Positions 13,501 to 25,885 of a stretch of 64,000 nt of DNA are shown piece by piece. The notes below the pieces were generated by a model. It was not told where the DNA came from, ran no database searches, and worked only from the letters and a program-made list of their open reading frames with translations. Made by a program: the position numbers and the translations under genes. The stretch comes from Embiotoca jacksoni (taxonomy: Eukaryota; Chordata; Actinopteri; Embiotocidae): the NCBI GenBank assembly GCA_022577435.1, contig JAKOON010000023.1, forward strand, positions 2,416,501 to 2,480,500. Reading direction: 5' to 3'. Position 1 is the stretch's first letter. Each line of letters begins with the position of its first letter.

Positions 13501-16500
13501 ATTTTGTGGATAGTTGATTTGGACAAAATAAATGTTTAACCCTACATCAAGCAGAAAGGTTTTGTTTAATTAGTAGGTTGTCATCATGTCTACCAGATTT
13601 GGCTATTAAAACAAATATGTGCCTGTAAGAACACGAGAGAAGCCTTTTTCATTTTATCCCTAAACTCGGATGTGCAGCAAATTCCAAACAATGACTGTCC
13701 TCACTCTAAGAAGTTGAGAATGTGCATCGATACCAGGGAACAAAGTGTGCAAATTATAAGCAACAGGACCAACATATTAATATGTTATATGTCAGTTTGG
13801 TGTTTTTTTTTTTTGTTTTTTTTTTAATGTTGGCATTTCTTAATGAGTTTCATATTTCATCTGCATGAAAACAGTAATAAAAACTATTTTGAAAAGAATT
13901 AGATGAAATAAGGTTGTGTAACTTGCACTTCTCTCATTTGAGTGGCAAAATCCCCCCAAAAAATGTATGAAGAGGAAGGAAGGCAAAGAGATGAAAATGT
14001 GAAAGCGACACTGGTTGCAGACACTTACCTGAAACTATTTTACAGCTCATGGTGATTGGTTGGAATGACTTCCCGGGAGACTCAGCGGGACTCGGAGGCT
14101 GTCCTTGGGGGACAATCTTACAGCTTGCTGTGATAGGCTGGAAGGCAGAGTTGCCATGGGAACCCAGAGTGATCCTGTCACCAGCTTTGGGTCGTGTTGG
14201 AGTGCGTTCGCCAGCGGTGAGGCTTGTACTATGACCACCTGCAGGCCTCCCCATTTCTGCTTTGATGAAACCTGAAGATGGAAGAGTAGATTTCATTAAA
14301 AGTCTGTTTAAACTTCATCTGAAGTTGATAATCACATTCTGACAGTTAGACCCGAGGCTTCAGTATTCCCAGTGAGGTAGTGAAGTTTGCTCATGACCCA
14401 TTTTACATCAACCCTGAGGCAGACTTCAGTGTAAAAGCAAAAGAGGTAATGTCTTGAAATGATGTTGAAATATAAAAATCAAGGCAGTGTAGTTTCTCTC
14501 ACTGACTCAAACAGGCTCACAATGACAGAAGTCTGATATATATGATAGTTCTGTAGTTCTAGTGGTAGATCACCTGACTGGGGTATGTTTTCACTCTTAG
14601 TGACATTGCAAACACGAAAGATCTGTTGAATGATGACTCAAACAGGCCAACCCACTGCAAGACTGAATTAGATTTTCACCTTAAAAAAAATATGGATATG
14701 GACCTGATATACGCGCCAATCGGTTCTGATTGTATTGTGAACAGGCCCATTTATTGTTATGGCCCTGTTCATGTAGATACTGTTTTACTATATTCATATT
14801 GTTTTCTACTTTTGTGGATTTGGATCTCCGTGGTTGTATTTTTTTGCACTTCTGTATCAAGCCTTGTAACTGAAGCTTTCCAGTCTTTTTATATAGACTA
14901 GCTGCTGTCTGGAATTAATACAGTGAAAGTGAAAGAAAAGGGATGCGTATGACTAGTTTATTCCTTGTGGTTAACATCATACTTACTGTGAGTATGAGAT
15001 TAATTCAAAGCCATAAATTGACAAAATATAATAATAAGTGATTTGGATGTTTGGTCCTCTTGCTATTGAAGTTAAAAAGACCTTACATACATCATCAGGT
15101 AGGTGTCCCGGAATTCTTAAAATGTACTATAATATCCCTTTTCATGCTCGTGTTTAAAAAGTGTCTCTGTTGGCGTACCTTTGTCTACAATGGAGTCATG
15201 CGACATGGGAGAGCTAGAGTGTCCATAAGCCTGGGTCAGGGAGGTGGGCAACATGGGGCTGGCTGCTCTGTGAGTCACCTTGGAGGAAGAGGGCGGAGGG
15301 ATGTAGTCTTCCCCAAGAGAATTCCTATAGAGTTCCACATCAACCACCTGCAACAAATACAGCTCATCGTCAGAGTAAAGCTCTGAGAAAAAAAAAAGTC
15401 ACACCGGACACACAGTGAACATTTGATAACTTACAGTTTCTGCCCCGAGTGTCTGTAGCCCAGTGTATGTTCTGTCCAGCTGTAAGAGGACAATAGAAGT
15501 CAAAATAAAGACTTTGGAAAACTTTAAGTTACACAATAGAGGCAGTGAAATAGATAAATGACGTATAATTACTATACGTTTAAGTGATATAAATGCTTCC
15601 TTATAAGGATGACCAAATCAAATTACCACAAACATCAAATTAGATTGTGCTACAAAGTAGTCATGAAGCAAAGCAGATACTTTGTCTTTGTTTGCGAAAC
15701 AACAAATCCATGCGATCTTTTGAAGTCCTGTCTTTACTGAATCCTGTGTAGTTAATTATCATGTGCAGATTATCAGTTGTAGATGTCATCAAAGACACAA
15801 AGTGAATCATTAACCCATCAGGATGACAACAAGAGGCTCAGTTAAAATTGCATGTGGAAAAACACTTTCACAGTCGGAAGAGGAGAGGCAGCTGAAAGAT
15901 GACGTGGTCTATGATGTGGTCTGACCTTTAGCTGGTGGATGATGTCAATACGTTTGTTGCGAGGGTCTTTGAAGTGGATCTGGATCCTCACAGGAAACTC
16001 ACCCCAACCGCGACGTGTTAAATGAAAGGGAGGCTCACTGAGAACAGACACATTAAAAATGGCTTATGTAACATCATTAAAATACAAATGCGGAGGGAAA
16101 CATATCTAGGGAGAATCCATCACAATGCCTTTGTGGGGAAAAAAAAAAAAAAAAAAAAACTCTCACCCTGTTTTCTCACTGAGACTTAGTTAATAATCTC
16201 TTAAAATCAATGACTTGGCTCTCATCTTCTTCCCCTTTGAAGCTTGAGGTTTTCATCCCAACATGACACTGATCTGACTGCCCGCATGTGTGCCTGAATA
16301 TTATATGTCTGTTCACGACACCCTGCAAGTGCTGCATTTGTTTTTTCTGACTTTTATTCATCCCCTCATCTACATTCAGCCTGTGTTGAGAGTCAGCAGA
16401 GAACATCGGGCTTGTGTAGAGTTCACCGAGAATGAAGACTCGAGTCAGTCGAGGGGAGCTTATGAGCAGCTGCAACGGCAACGTGAGCACTTTGTCAGCT

Positions 16501-19500
16501 CAAACAGCCAGGAGGCTACAGCTCAGGATAAGGATTGCTGACTGATGAAAGAGATCATTTATTCAGAAGCCATGGGCAAACTTAAATCCTTTGCCGTTTT
16601 TGGAGGATAATACCCGAAATGAGACATCTCAACTGCAGAACTCAACACCACAAAAGTTCTGTTCCTTCTCGATGATTCCTAAATTAAGTGTGCAACACTG
16701 ATCTACACACCTTAGTGCCTTGGGCAAAGAAAAAGACCAGACTGTGTGTATAATTTAGGCGTGTCCAGTATCACTCATGTTGATGTTGCCTTCCAGTTTG
16801 ACTCATGTGGTTGATAATGTTACTTGTAAAGATGTGTCTGTACAATCTCCATCATTAACATATTCTTTGTTATTTTTCAGAAATACTAACTACTGGGAAG
16901 ATTAACCTGAAGTAATTATGACTTAGTATGATAAACATTGCTTTTCACAGTAGACTGTGTATAATTTAGGCGTGTCCAGTATCACTCATGTTGATGTTGA
17001 CTTCCAGTCTGACTCGTGGTTAATAATGTTACTTATAAAGATGTGTCTGTACAATCTCCATCATTAACATATTCTTTGTTATTTTTCAGAAATACTAACT
17101 ACTGGGAAGATTAACCTGAAGTAATTATGACTTAGTATGATAAACATTGTTTTTCACAGTGATATGACCGATGGGATGAATGAGTTGCAGCATCAAATAT
17201 GCACAAGGGGGCACTGTTTAATAAAAGATTTCCATGACGGTCTGTTTACTGCTGAGACAGTGGAACACAATGTGAATGTTAGCAGACCGTTTTGTTTTTT
17301 TTGTTTTTTTTATTGGAAGTTGAATTACATGTCAGCTGCTGATGAAAACTATCTCTTACGCAAGTGTTATTATTGTTTCCTTACTTCCATCAGTTTAGCA
17401 AGTGGCGTGTGGAGAAAGGTGGGGCAAACTACTGAGCCAGAATACAAAATTTGGGGGGGAAAATAAATGATGTGTCCACCCGGAGGGAAAATCTTATTGG
17501 AACAAGTTTGTCCCTGTCTTTTGACTCCCATTGCTGCCTGAGGAAACCACATGATACAGCAGCCAGCTGACAATTTTTTTTATAAGAGGAGAAACTTGGC
17601 CTATTAAAATAATGTGTGCCTGAGTGAGGCGTGCTTATGAACACTTTATCTGATATAATATACAAAACACCAAACTGGCACAAACCTGACTTCCACTAGG
17701 TCATTGGGCTTGTAGCTGGGATGCAAGAAGAACCAGACTTTCTTCACAAAGTGGTTGATGCTAGGTTCCCTCCTGGAGCCTCGGACGTACACCATCCACT
17801 TATGGGTAGACTGGTCGTTCTCTTCCCGCATGTCAGGGGGAATGTACCTGACAGTAAGAAACAAAGAGGAAAAACAGCCAGAGACAGTGAGGAACACAGG
17901 GGATGATGTATAGTCATTTGGTTTAAGACGGTTAAGGGAGGAGGAGTTCAACATGACGCAAGTAGCAAAATCAAAACATGTGCAAAGGACCTGGTACTTT
18001 TTGCAATGTATTTGTCTAAAACCTCAGAGAAGGGTAGAACAGGTAGAAGAGGGGATTAAGGGAAGACAGGGCCGATCCTCTCAGGCCCCAGGGGGAAATA
18101 AATGAGGTAAAAAGGTATTTTCAACTTTGATCAAGACCAGGCTTGCCGTAAAACTGAATTACAGCGCACTCTCTCTCTCTCTGTCTCTCTCTCTCTCTCT
18201 CTCTGTCTCTCGTGATCAATTTAAAAAAGCAATCTTCATTTGTGACTTTAAACTTTTTCATCAGTTAAAAACAAAAATAGACCCTGATCCAGGCTCCTAA
18301 CCTCTACATTGGAAAAACCTGCTCTGCAACATACTGAGTCAGAACAACAACTAAGTGAGGAAGGTATTAGTTTGGTTGCATACTTGGATACATTCCCCAC
18401 TACGATTGTCTTCTTTGCATAGAGTCTTGAGGCCTCGTCTCCAGTGGTGTGATAGGTCACCCTCTGCTCAGCTCCTATGGACGACGGAACACCGAAGGTG
18501 TCCTGCAAATAATCAAAAACACAGCAGGCTTGATGAAAGGCTGAAAGGTGACGCTGGTACCCACTTCACCTTCATCAAACCATCAGTAACCCTGTCATTT
18601 GTCAGGGGAACTCACTTTGCATGTGTTACGTCCAGGTCTGCGTTCCTGCCTGCTGCTGTCCTCTCGCCACGATCCCTCTCCATTCCTCTCGGTTCCCTCT
18701 CCTTGCTGCGAGAGGGACTCGGACTCTGAGTGCACCAGAGACAGAGTCTCAGAGCCCTGGTTGAGAGGCGACGACGAACGGGATGGGGACTCGAGGAACC
18801 GGCGGATGGCTGGATGGTTCAGCACAGCGGGGTCACTTTTAGAGGGGTGCTGGGACACGGAGGAAATGCTGGTTAACGCAACTAAACCGTCCCGCCATTT
18901 TAGAGCAGCTGTCTGAACCGAAACGTGCGTGAAAACTCACTTCTGGGAGCTTTGTTATTCCAGTGTTGGCGTAGTAATTGGCCACTATGCACGCCCGTAG
19001 CTTGTCCATCATCCTCCTGGCTTCATTAAGTCGCTAGAAAACCATAAGAACAACAAATAAACCAACATGCTCTGCTTTACATTGAACATAAACAAAAAGT
19101 CTGTAAGTGACTTTCCATAGCAGCACAGCTTTTTCTACTCCTGACAACAAAAAAAACAACCAGTTGTAAAGTAAAGTAAAGAAAAGACAGTTTTCTAATA
19201 AACATCCACACACCTGACTGATCACATCTATCTCGTGCTCCTTGTTCTTCATCTCCAAAGAAAACTGCTCCCTGATGATAGTTTCCATTTTCTGTACTGC
19301 TGCTTCTCGAGCTGATAAAACGAGGCAACAACAACAACAACAACAACAACAACAAACAAACAAAAAAGGAAGAACAACTATTAAAGAAACAGGGAACAAG
19401 TGGGAACATTTTGGGATTTGACCACAACAACGCAAAGCAGGTGTCCTGGCGGCAACTTACCATTATGTTCAGCTGCTTTGTTTCTCTTACTGTTGAGCAC

Positions 19501-19560
19501 CAGCGAAATGTCTTCATAGTCGGGATCGCTGCCCTCGATTTTCCTTTTAATCCCCGACAT
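120..19560 (-). CDS. yeats2: YEATS domain-containing protein 2, 26 coding exons, 3' end beyond window
   Basis: Histone-acylation reader and scaffold of the ATAC acetyltransferase complex in the nucleus. ATG at 19558-19560 opens MSGIKRKIEG. Exons (high to low): 19560-19461, 19311-19214, 19033-18941, 18849-18616, 18502-18384, 17847-17686, 16037-15926, 15479-15435, 15347-15179, 14271-14029, 13124-12957, 11913-11822, 11095-10910, 10773-10545, 10227-10069, 8583-8477, 7626-7480, 6352-6167, 4901-4529, 4411-4277, 3982-3848, 3626-3476, 2285-2209, 2087-2008, 1180-976, 355-120. Phases agree at every junction, giving 1347 residues. The YEATS domain (about 185-320) keeps HPSY (257-260) and GWGEF with W280, the acyl-lysine pocket. 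Serine-, alanine- and glycine-rich spacers fill the centre; a GYTPPDPE block lies near the end. Human YEATS2 is 1422 residues; the missing 75 or so, a histone fold, should lie left of position 1. The donor of the sixth exon from this end of the centre (6167) is GC. Confidence 0.95.
5535..5567. repeat. (TA)n microsatellite
   Basis: Uninterrupted TA tract in the 1.26-kb yeats2 intron between exons 18 and 19 (4902-6166). Confidence 0.95.
7879..7960. repeat. (TG)n microsatellite
   Basis: About 41 uninterrupted TG units in the yeats2 intron between exons 16 and 17. Confidence 0.95.
9127..9441. mobile_element. Degenerate non-autonomous Tc1/mariner-like element
   Basis: About 315 bp with imperfect terminal inverted repeats. 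The left end reads ACAGTTGTGGTCAGATG and continues to a GAATGTCATGGCAATA block. The right end, reverse-complemented, reads GTAGGTGTGGTCGGACG and continues to GAACGTCATAGCAATA. This layout is familiar from Tc1-like elements of teleosts (GTGGTC...GTTTACA...GTCATGG). No transposase frame remains. It sits in the yeats2 intron between exons 15 and 16. Confidence 0.6.
10508..10535. repeat. (GT)n microsatellite beside the yeats2 exon 14 donor
   Basis: Read as (AC)n in the transcript, it begins about 10 nt inside the intron that follows yeats2 exon 14 (10773-10545). Confidence 0.95.
16740..17159. repeat. Tandem duplication, two copies of about 210 bp
   Basis: Copy 1 (16740-16950) and copy 2 (16953-17159) both begin near GACTGTGTGTATAATTTAGG and end in TTTTCACAG. 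They differ by a handful of substitutions and short indels. The pair lies in the yeats2 intron between coding exons 6 and 7. Neither copy has transposon ends, so a segmental tandem duplication is the simplest reading. Confidence 0.9.
18169..18210. repeat. (CT)n microsatellite with TGT interruptions
   Basis: CT-rich tract in the yeats2 intron between exons 5 and 6. Confidence 0.9.
19327..19355. repeat. (CAA)n trinucleotide repeat beside the yeats2 exon 2 acceptor
   Basis: About ten CAA units on the plus strand, read as (TTG)n in the transcript, ending roughly 15 nt before the acceptor at 19312. Confidence 0.95.
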
Positions 19561-20190
19561 GGCTGTCTGTAAAGAAAACACACGTGAAGGGAAAGTGCTC
19601 AGCAGCAGCCAGCGTTAGTTTTTTGTTGTTGTTGTTGTTGTTTTTTATCACTTCAATGCTCTGATTTCTAGTTGTGACAGAACTTAGCGTTGAATTAAGG
19701 TGGCTAGCAGTGAAGCTGAAAGCTAATGCCCAAAAGCTAACACAACGTTAGCCGGCTGTCTACCCATCTAACACGCTTCAAACTGTTGACCGAAAGTCTT
19801 CAATGAAGCAAACGTAAGCGGTGAATATTAAACAAACCCCCCCCCTCCCCTCCTCGTGTCTCACGAGCTCTGCGTTTTGATGAATCCGTCCCTGTCGTCC
19901 TGCCGGCAGCGCTGCAACGTTATCAACCCCCTGTTTTGCTAATTTAGCTACTCGCTTAGCACACAGTTATAGAAACCGATTCAGTCTGTATGAAATGCAA
20001 ACTTACTGGCGGTACTCGCGCTGTGGAGCAACGTTTCTTTGGTAGGCGTGTGTTTTAATTCAACGCGAGCATATCCTTTGCGTTTTGCCGTGCTCAGCCC
20101 CCACTCGTGTTTTGCAAATTGATAAATATCGAGGTGGACAGGAAGCTAACTTAAGTAGTGGATAGTTAGCCTTGCAGTTCCGCCGATCGG
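19561..20190 (-). promoter_or_regulatory. yeats2 5' untranslated region, first intron and promoter
   Basis: A 3' splice site (ttctttacag) ends at 19567, six bases before the ATG, so the 5' leader is split. A matching donor (CCGCCA then gtaagt) lies at 20006-20007, placing a non-coding first exon upstream of it around 20007-20150. The flank is richer in CpG than the surrounding sequence and has no coding frame. The intron carries a C-rich run at 19838-19856, G-rich in the transcript. The exact transcription start is not visible. Confidence 0.55.
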
Positions 20191-20206
20191 CCGCCGGGGG
20201 GCGCTG
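20191..20206 (+). promoter_or_regulatory. CTCF-type motif upstream of yeats2
   Basis: CCGCCGGGGGGCGCTG closely matches the core CTCF consensus as I recall it (CCACCAGGGGGCGCTG type). It lies just upstream of the inferred yeats2 first exon and about 80 bp from a LINE fragment, a position typical of promoter-flanking CTCF sites. Occupancy cannot be judged from sequence. Confidence 0.45.
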
Positions 20207-20279
20207 TTTTTACAATAACAGACCAACCGTGATCATCTCCGTGTGTCATTTGGTTCGCTGGAAAAAAGGATGTGTTTTA

Positions 20280-20690
20280 GGTTAGGTTAGGGTAGGTAGT
20301 TACTTTATTCATCCTCAAGGGGACTTCTTTTTTCTTTTTTTTTTTCCCGCTACAGCAGCATACAGGAAAGCAATAAAATAATAATAAAATAATAAAAAGC
20401 AATAAAATAACAGTAAAAAACAAATTAAATATAAAATGCACAGTATATAGAGTACAGTATATATATTTTAGATACAAACAACCAAGAAACACAGACAACA
20501 GTGTTATTGTACTGTGATGGATTTTTGCCAGAGGTGATTTATTGTACAGTCTGATTGCAGCGAGCAGGAATGATCTCCTGTATCTGTCCTCGTGACAGCC
20601 GGAGCTGGAGGAGTCTTTTGGAGAATGTGCTCCGCTGTCCCTGCAGCAGCAGGTGGAGCAGGTTATTTGCATCACCCGTCCTCTAAGCAT
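20280..20690 (-). mobile_element. 3' end of a LINE (L2/CR1-like) retrotransposon
   Basis: On the minus strand the frame 20690-20277 contains SGCHEDRYRRSFLLAAIRLYNKS, the type of C-terminal tail seen at the end of many fish LINE reverse transcriptase frames. It is followed by an A/T-rich 3' region and a terminus with CCTTGAGGATGAATAAAGTA, the usual form of teleost L2-like 3' ends. The 5' end is lost and no reverse transcriptase domain remains. It lies between yeats2 and klhl24, transcribed in the same direction as both. Confidence 0.6.
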
Positions 20691-22620
20691 TTACTTAAAT
20701 AACTGTCCGTATGATTTACGTAGAAACTGCAATGAAGATGGCATGTCACCCTGTGTACCCTCATTACATTACTGGAATGATAACATGATCTGATGACATT
20801 ACAATGCACAAGAACTCTTCAGGCATTTTTCTTACGTTATCATTTCCGTGAGTAATTCGGTGGAAATCCTTTGAGTCATCACATTAGTACCACAGCATTG
20901 TGACAAAAAAACTGGCAGTGATTCTGGACAACAATGAAAACATTGTATAATCGTTGCCAATGCTGCTATCAGTAAGCTCTGTCAGGTAAAGGGTGTACTT
21001 CAGAATTTTGAGAGCCAAAACCAGATAACGAGGGGATCAAGTTTCTGATGAGCAGACCTGAGATGATCAGTACTGGGATCAGTTCCACTTGCCATAGCCT
21101 ACCATCACGCAGCCTTCACAGAGCTTCACAGGTTATCACCCCCTACTTTGCCCCAGGAGCATGCATTATCAGGCACCTCAGGGTACTTTTTTTTTTGTCA
21201 CGCAGATAGTTAAACAAGCAATGATGCCAAAAATTTTAAGCCACTCAAAAATATTCAACCACAGGTGGTAAAAAAAAAAAATAATATTCAAAAATCTGGA
21301 CAATAAATATGAACTATTTTGCAATAAATCATTCTCTTATTATGTGTACTTTTCTTTTCTTGAAGGAGGGATTATTTTGTATTATTATTTTAATGCTCAA
21401 ATAAGTTTCCAAGCCTAAATTTTCCAGTCAACATCAACTAAAAGGCCTCTGTTTCAACCGTGCAAATACATTTCCATTCCAGCCAACTTTGATATTGTAG
21501 ACATTGTTTTTACATTTACTCATTGGTCAAGAGATATTTCACTGTAGTGTCACAGGCACCACCTTGTCTGCATACATCCCTACATAAGGTAGCATTTCTA
21601 GGAAGGTCTGTGCTATTTAAAAGTGCAGTTGAATCTACCATACACATATCAGACTCATTAAGCCTCCAACAGTACCATAGCGGTAGCATCCTGATTGATT
21701 CACTGTGGCCTTCACCAGGATGTGTGTGGGTGACACAATACTGCCGGTGCTAGATGTCTTTTAAGTCCAATTGTTTTAAACACACAAACTTTGATGTAAA
21801 GTGTTTTCCTGTCTGTGATTGACTTATTAAGAGTCCATCAGCGGCGCACAGAGTGCAGATAGTGGCGACAGATATTACTTGAATTCCTTCCATGTTGACA
21901 CACTGTGAACATACAAATGTGAGAAGAATGTTGGTGGTTTTGAATACACCAAACCAACATATTGAATAATATAAATCACACAAGATGTAAACGAAAAGGC
22001 CCAAAGAATGTGTATTGCAGTGCGAGTTGCTCAACTTGAAATAGTGTGGCTGGTTTTATATAGTGTCTTCTTGTTTCTTGCATGGATCATTAAAACATCA
22101 GCAGCATGATTGATTCATCCCCTGATGTACTAAAGGATTCACTAGCCATATGGAGCAGATGTCAGCTAGTTTAATAAAATCGCATATTATATTTGAAAGA
22201 AAATCTGTGGTATATTTACAATCTGTTGTGGGTTCAATAATTTACCATGAACCCCTTATTTTATATCTCTTTCCGGTGAGTCTGGTGTGACGACTAACAG
22301 CATGTGCTAGCATTAATTATAATGAGACCATCCACTAATTGTTTGGCCAGATTTATGCATTACGTTCACCACAACAGCTGCTTTTCATCTCAGTCCTCTG
22401 ATTTCTTTCATACGGTGGCAAACCTCAAAAACTCTGTTTTACAATGTAGAATCAGGATGCTTCTCTTAGAGAAGGTTCATATTAATATACTGGTATGAAC
22501 GTGATCCACACAACCATTTTCTCACCAAGCATGGAAACACTGTCGATAAAACACACGCGTCTGGAAATATACAGCTACAACTTGTGAAATAAACTGAGGC
22601 AGAACAAAATGTCGGTAGAG
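20691..22620. other. Intergenic DNA between yeats2 and klhl24
   Basis: A/T-rich sequence with only short unrelated frames on both strands (for example 21523-21753 and 21750-22034), none with recognisable domains, a shared codon pattern or splice continuity. No RNA gene or further mobile element was recognised. Confidence 0.6.
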
Positions 22621-22630
22621 ACTAAAAAAC

Positions 22631-22636
22631 TTTATT
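22631..22636 (-). terminator. klhl24 polyadenylation signal
   Basis: TTTATT on the plus strand reads AATAAA on the minus strand, inside CATCAATAAAGTTTTTTAG. It is a canonical hexamer downstream of the klhl24 stop. Confidence 0.55.
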
Positions 22637-25600
22637 GATGTTTCTCTTACACAAGTCAAACATTACATCGCAACATTCTGCAGTTTACAAAAATCCAAAG
22701 CTTTCTTGCACTTTCACAAAGAGCATCAGAGGAGAGAGTGGTGTTAAAACACAACATCATACATACAATGATAAAGGCTTACGTCAAAATGATCTGATTT
22801 AATTTCCCACTCGTTATTCTTTTTATTAAGGCAAATAAGGCTGCAATTAACCAGTTACAGCACCAATCTCGTACTCAGGCACAATTGGCATTTTCAAAAA
22901 AATATCCTTTGGGATTTAATCAAATCCACTTTGGCTTAAATCTGCTTTCATATTAACCCTTGTTAATCAACTTCTGATGCTCAGCTCGTCGGGGTTTTAA
23001 TTTGCGACATGCCATTTGCATGTTGGAATCAAAATATCTCAGCAACACACAGTCCCACAACAACAAAATAAAGAAGAAAACCAATTAGAAAATCAGAAAA
23101 GACACAAAAACAATGGATAATCTCATCAAAAGCAAACAATAAATGAAAGCCTCTATGTAGCCAATAATACAAATCAATAAATCAGCACAACAGGACAGTG
23201 TTTGTGTCCCATTTTGAGTAAATACTCAGTGAAATCACAGACGCACACACTCAAATTCTCTCTTTCTCACTATTTAAAAATCACACTCTTTTGCCTCACC
23301 ACTTTCTTGCCTCTCAGCTCTTGCTGTTGGCCTCCTGAGTTACCACATGTATGAACCTGGTGGGCCTGGGGATGTTTTCCTTTCAGCCTGCACCACTGTT
23401 TATAAAGACATCATACTAAAAACATGCCTGCTGGATGGTTTAAGTTGGATTACCTCCATCTGATTTTGTCATTTTGATTGACAGATAGAAGCATAATTAG
23501 TGCAGTTCTTGGGAATATGTTGTGCATTTCTAGGAAGTGTCGAACTCACACATCCCCCATTTGTCATCCTGAAATGAACAGCTTGAAGTCTCACTTCTGA
23601 AACTGCTCTCCTGCAGCAGTCTTTGTTGTTTTTGTAATTCTGTCAGAGCACAGCAGGTAGTGGCCAACAGGAGGAGCTGACAGGCCCTTTTTACTGTCTC
23701 TCCTATACGTCACATGAAAGCACAGAACATTTACTGATACAGTAAAAAAAAAAAAAAAAAAAAAGAAGCAAATCACCGTCATACAATTCTACATTTAACA
23801 GGATTCTGTCAAAGTGCTCAATTGGGGCTCTCAGTTATAGAAAACACAATATGCAAACAAGAAAAAGATACATTTAAATACACGTTAAACAAAGAAAACA
23901 TATTAAAGTTATATTCACAGCAATTTCTTTAGTCTATCAACACCAATTGTAGTAAAAAGTGACTTTTACTGACCATGGGCCACACCATCCTTGACATTCA
24001 GAACTACAACCCCCCCCCCCCCAGTGTGAGGTGCAGCACTGCTACCCCCCCCTCCCACACCTCCTCCCTCCCCCCTCCCAGTTGCCCAGTAAACACACAT
24101 ACACACCTGGAGGTATCTATGGTCACACCGAGTTACATCTTTACATGCAAGTGCATAGGTGAGCGGTGCCAGTATCAGCGTGAAGAGTTCCATGCAACGC
24201 TACAAGATAAACCTGCTTGGCTTCGACGCGTCCAGACCGAGTCAAAAAAAAAAAAGTCACACACATACAGACAACCAAAACATACACACCACTTAGTCAG
24301 AGAAGTCTTCGAATTTGATCTACAAAGGCTTCTCACATCTACAAAACCACGCACAAACACCCAGTACACCAATGAACTAACATTCATATGAAGTAGACAC
24401 ACTGTAGCTACGCATCATACAATAAACATCCAATTATTAAAAAAAAAAAAAAAAAAGATAACTTAAGAAAAATACAAAATAAAATGTCAGTAATGAGGGG
24501 TAATACAATGAATTATAATGGAACAAAATGAAGCTTAAAAAGGAGAAAGTAGTGTAGGTGAGAAGGTGTGAGATGATGACAGAGGTGGAGAGGGGAAAGG
24601 GAAACAAATGGGAGGTGGAGGGATGTTAGAAAAAAAGGAAACAAGAGTTCAGAGCTAACCGTGGCTATATTCCAATAATTTTGCACAGCCTGTGCTTTTT
24701 ATCTCTTCTTCTCCCTCTGCTGCGGGTTGAGAGGTGAGATTAACTAATTTATGACAACTGATAATGTTGGAGAGCAGCTGGTTGACTGTTTACCACATTT
24801 CTATGAGGCCATTTTTAGTATCAAGGAGAAGAGTTAAAAAGCGAGGAACAGTACTTTTTTTTTAATTTTTAAGTGACGGAACCACTGTCAATAAGTCAAC
24901 AATGTATATTTCTATTGCTATAGTTTAACAAAGTTAACAAGAAAATTCAGGTTTTTTTTTTTTTTTTTTTAAATGGATGTTTTGGGTTATTGATCTAAAG
25001 TATGATTGTCCGACTTTAGTCACAACACGTTCCTGCAAAGGTTTCCCAATAAAAGCCTTTTTAATAAATGAGGGGTGTCTGTCTAATAAAAAGCTAGACG
25101 GGCTTGTAATTCGATATAATGCAGGAAGTTTGGGGTTTGTAATAACGCGTAATGCAGTAACTTCGACATCTTTGACAAATGGCTTCAGATTGAAATTGTG
25201 AATCAATTAATACATATCAAATGTAATTATAAAAAATGTGACCATTTAGTTTGTTTTTATTAGCTCTCTGGAATTATACGCTTTAGATTTTCAAACACTG
25301 AAAACATGTAAATTAATTTCCACCAGATCAAGATAACTGGACATTTCATGAGAGTCTCCAAAGTTAAGAATTTATCTCCAAGTTTAGATTGCGGTTCATA
25401 CTCTCATTTTCAACAAGTAATCAGATGTTTTTACAGATATTTTAAATCTGATTGTACTTAAAACGACCAGAGTCATAATCAGTTTTCTTAATCTATTACT
25501 TCGCAAGTGGTGAAGTCACTACTAATACAAGGCACATCTCCCAGGCTGATCGAATGGCACTTCAGCTCAGGTTACACACAAGCTGTGAGCCTTATCACCC

Positions 25601-25808
25601 GCTGAGCGTTTCCACATAAGGGCTATAACTATGGTGCACAACAACAAAAGATTCACAGCACCACAATGAGTATTGCTACATGATGCTGCGAGGAAATACA
25701 TGACCTCACTGGTGCTCTGGACTGAACAATTAAATGTGTCTGTTTTAAAAAAAAGTTTGTGCTGTGTATGGGGTGAACTTGAAGAGTTTAAGTTCTTTAG
25801 TGTGTGCG

Positions 25809-25869
<61 letters not shown>
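25809..25869. repeat. (TG)n microsatellite at the start of the klhl24 3' UTR
   Basis: About 30 TG units on the plus strand, read as (CA)n in klhl24 mRNA. The tract begins roughly 17 nt after the stop codon. Confidence 0.95.
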
Positions 25870-25870
<1 letters not shown>

Positions 25871-25885
25871 TCTCTGTGTTTATGG

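Larger units (their letters stand above)
22631..25885 (-). other. klhl24 3' untranslated region (inferred)
   Basis: About 3.2 kb from the stop codon to the first strong AATAAA (22631-22636, read on the minus strand) without another credible gene. It holds a CA repeat starting about 17 nt after the stop (25809-25869), a G-rich stretch in the transcript at 24010-24080, a poly-T/poly-A patch near 23742-23764, and A/T-rich blocks. Nearer polyadenylation signals may also be used. Extent is inferred from the signal and the lack of other genes. Confidence 0.6.

Noticed and set aside
14555..14586. tRNA A-box-like stretch (TCTAGTGGTAGATCACCTGAC)
   Set aside because: No B box, acceptor stem or CCA-compatible end follows, so neither a tRNA gene nor a clear SINE is supported.
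24934..25206. 90-codon minus-strand frame in the klhl24 3' UTR
   Set aside because: Ends in a poly-lysine run from poly-A and matches no family I know; it lies after the klhl24 stop without splice signals.
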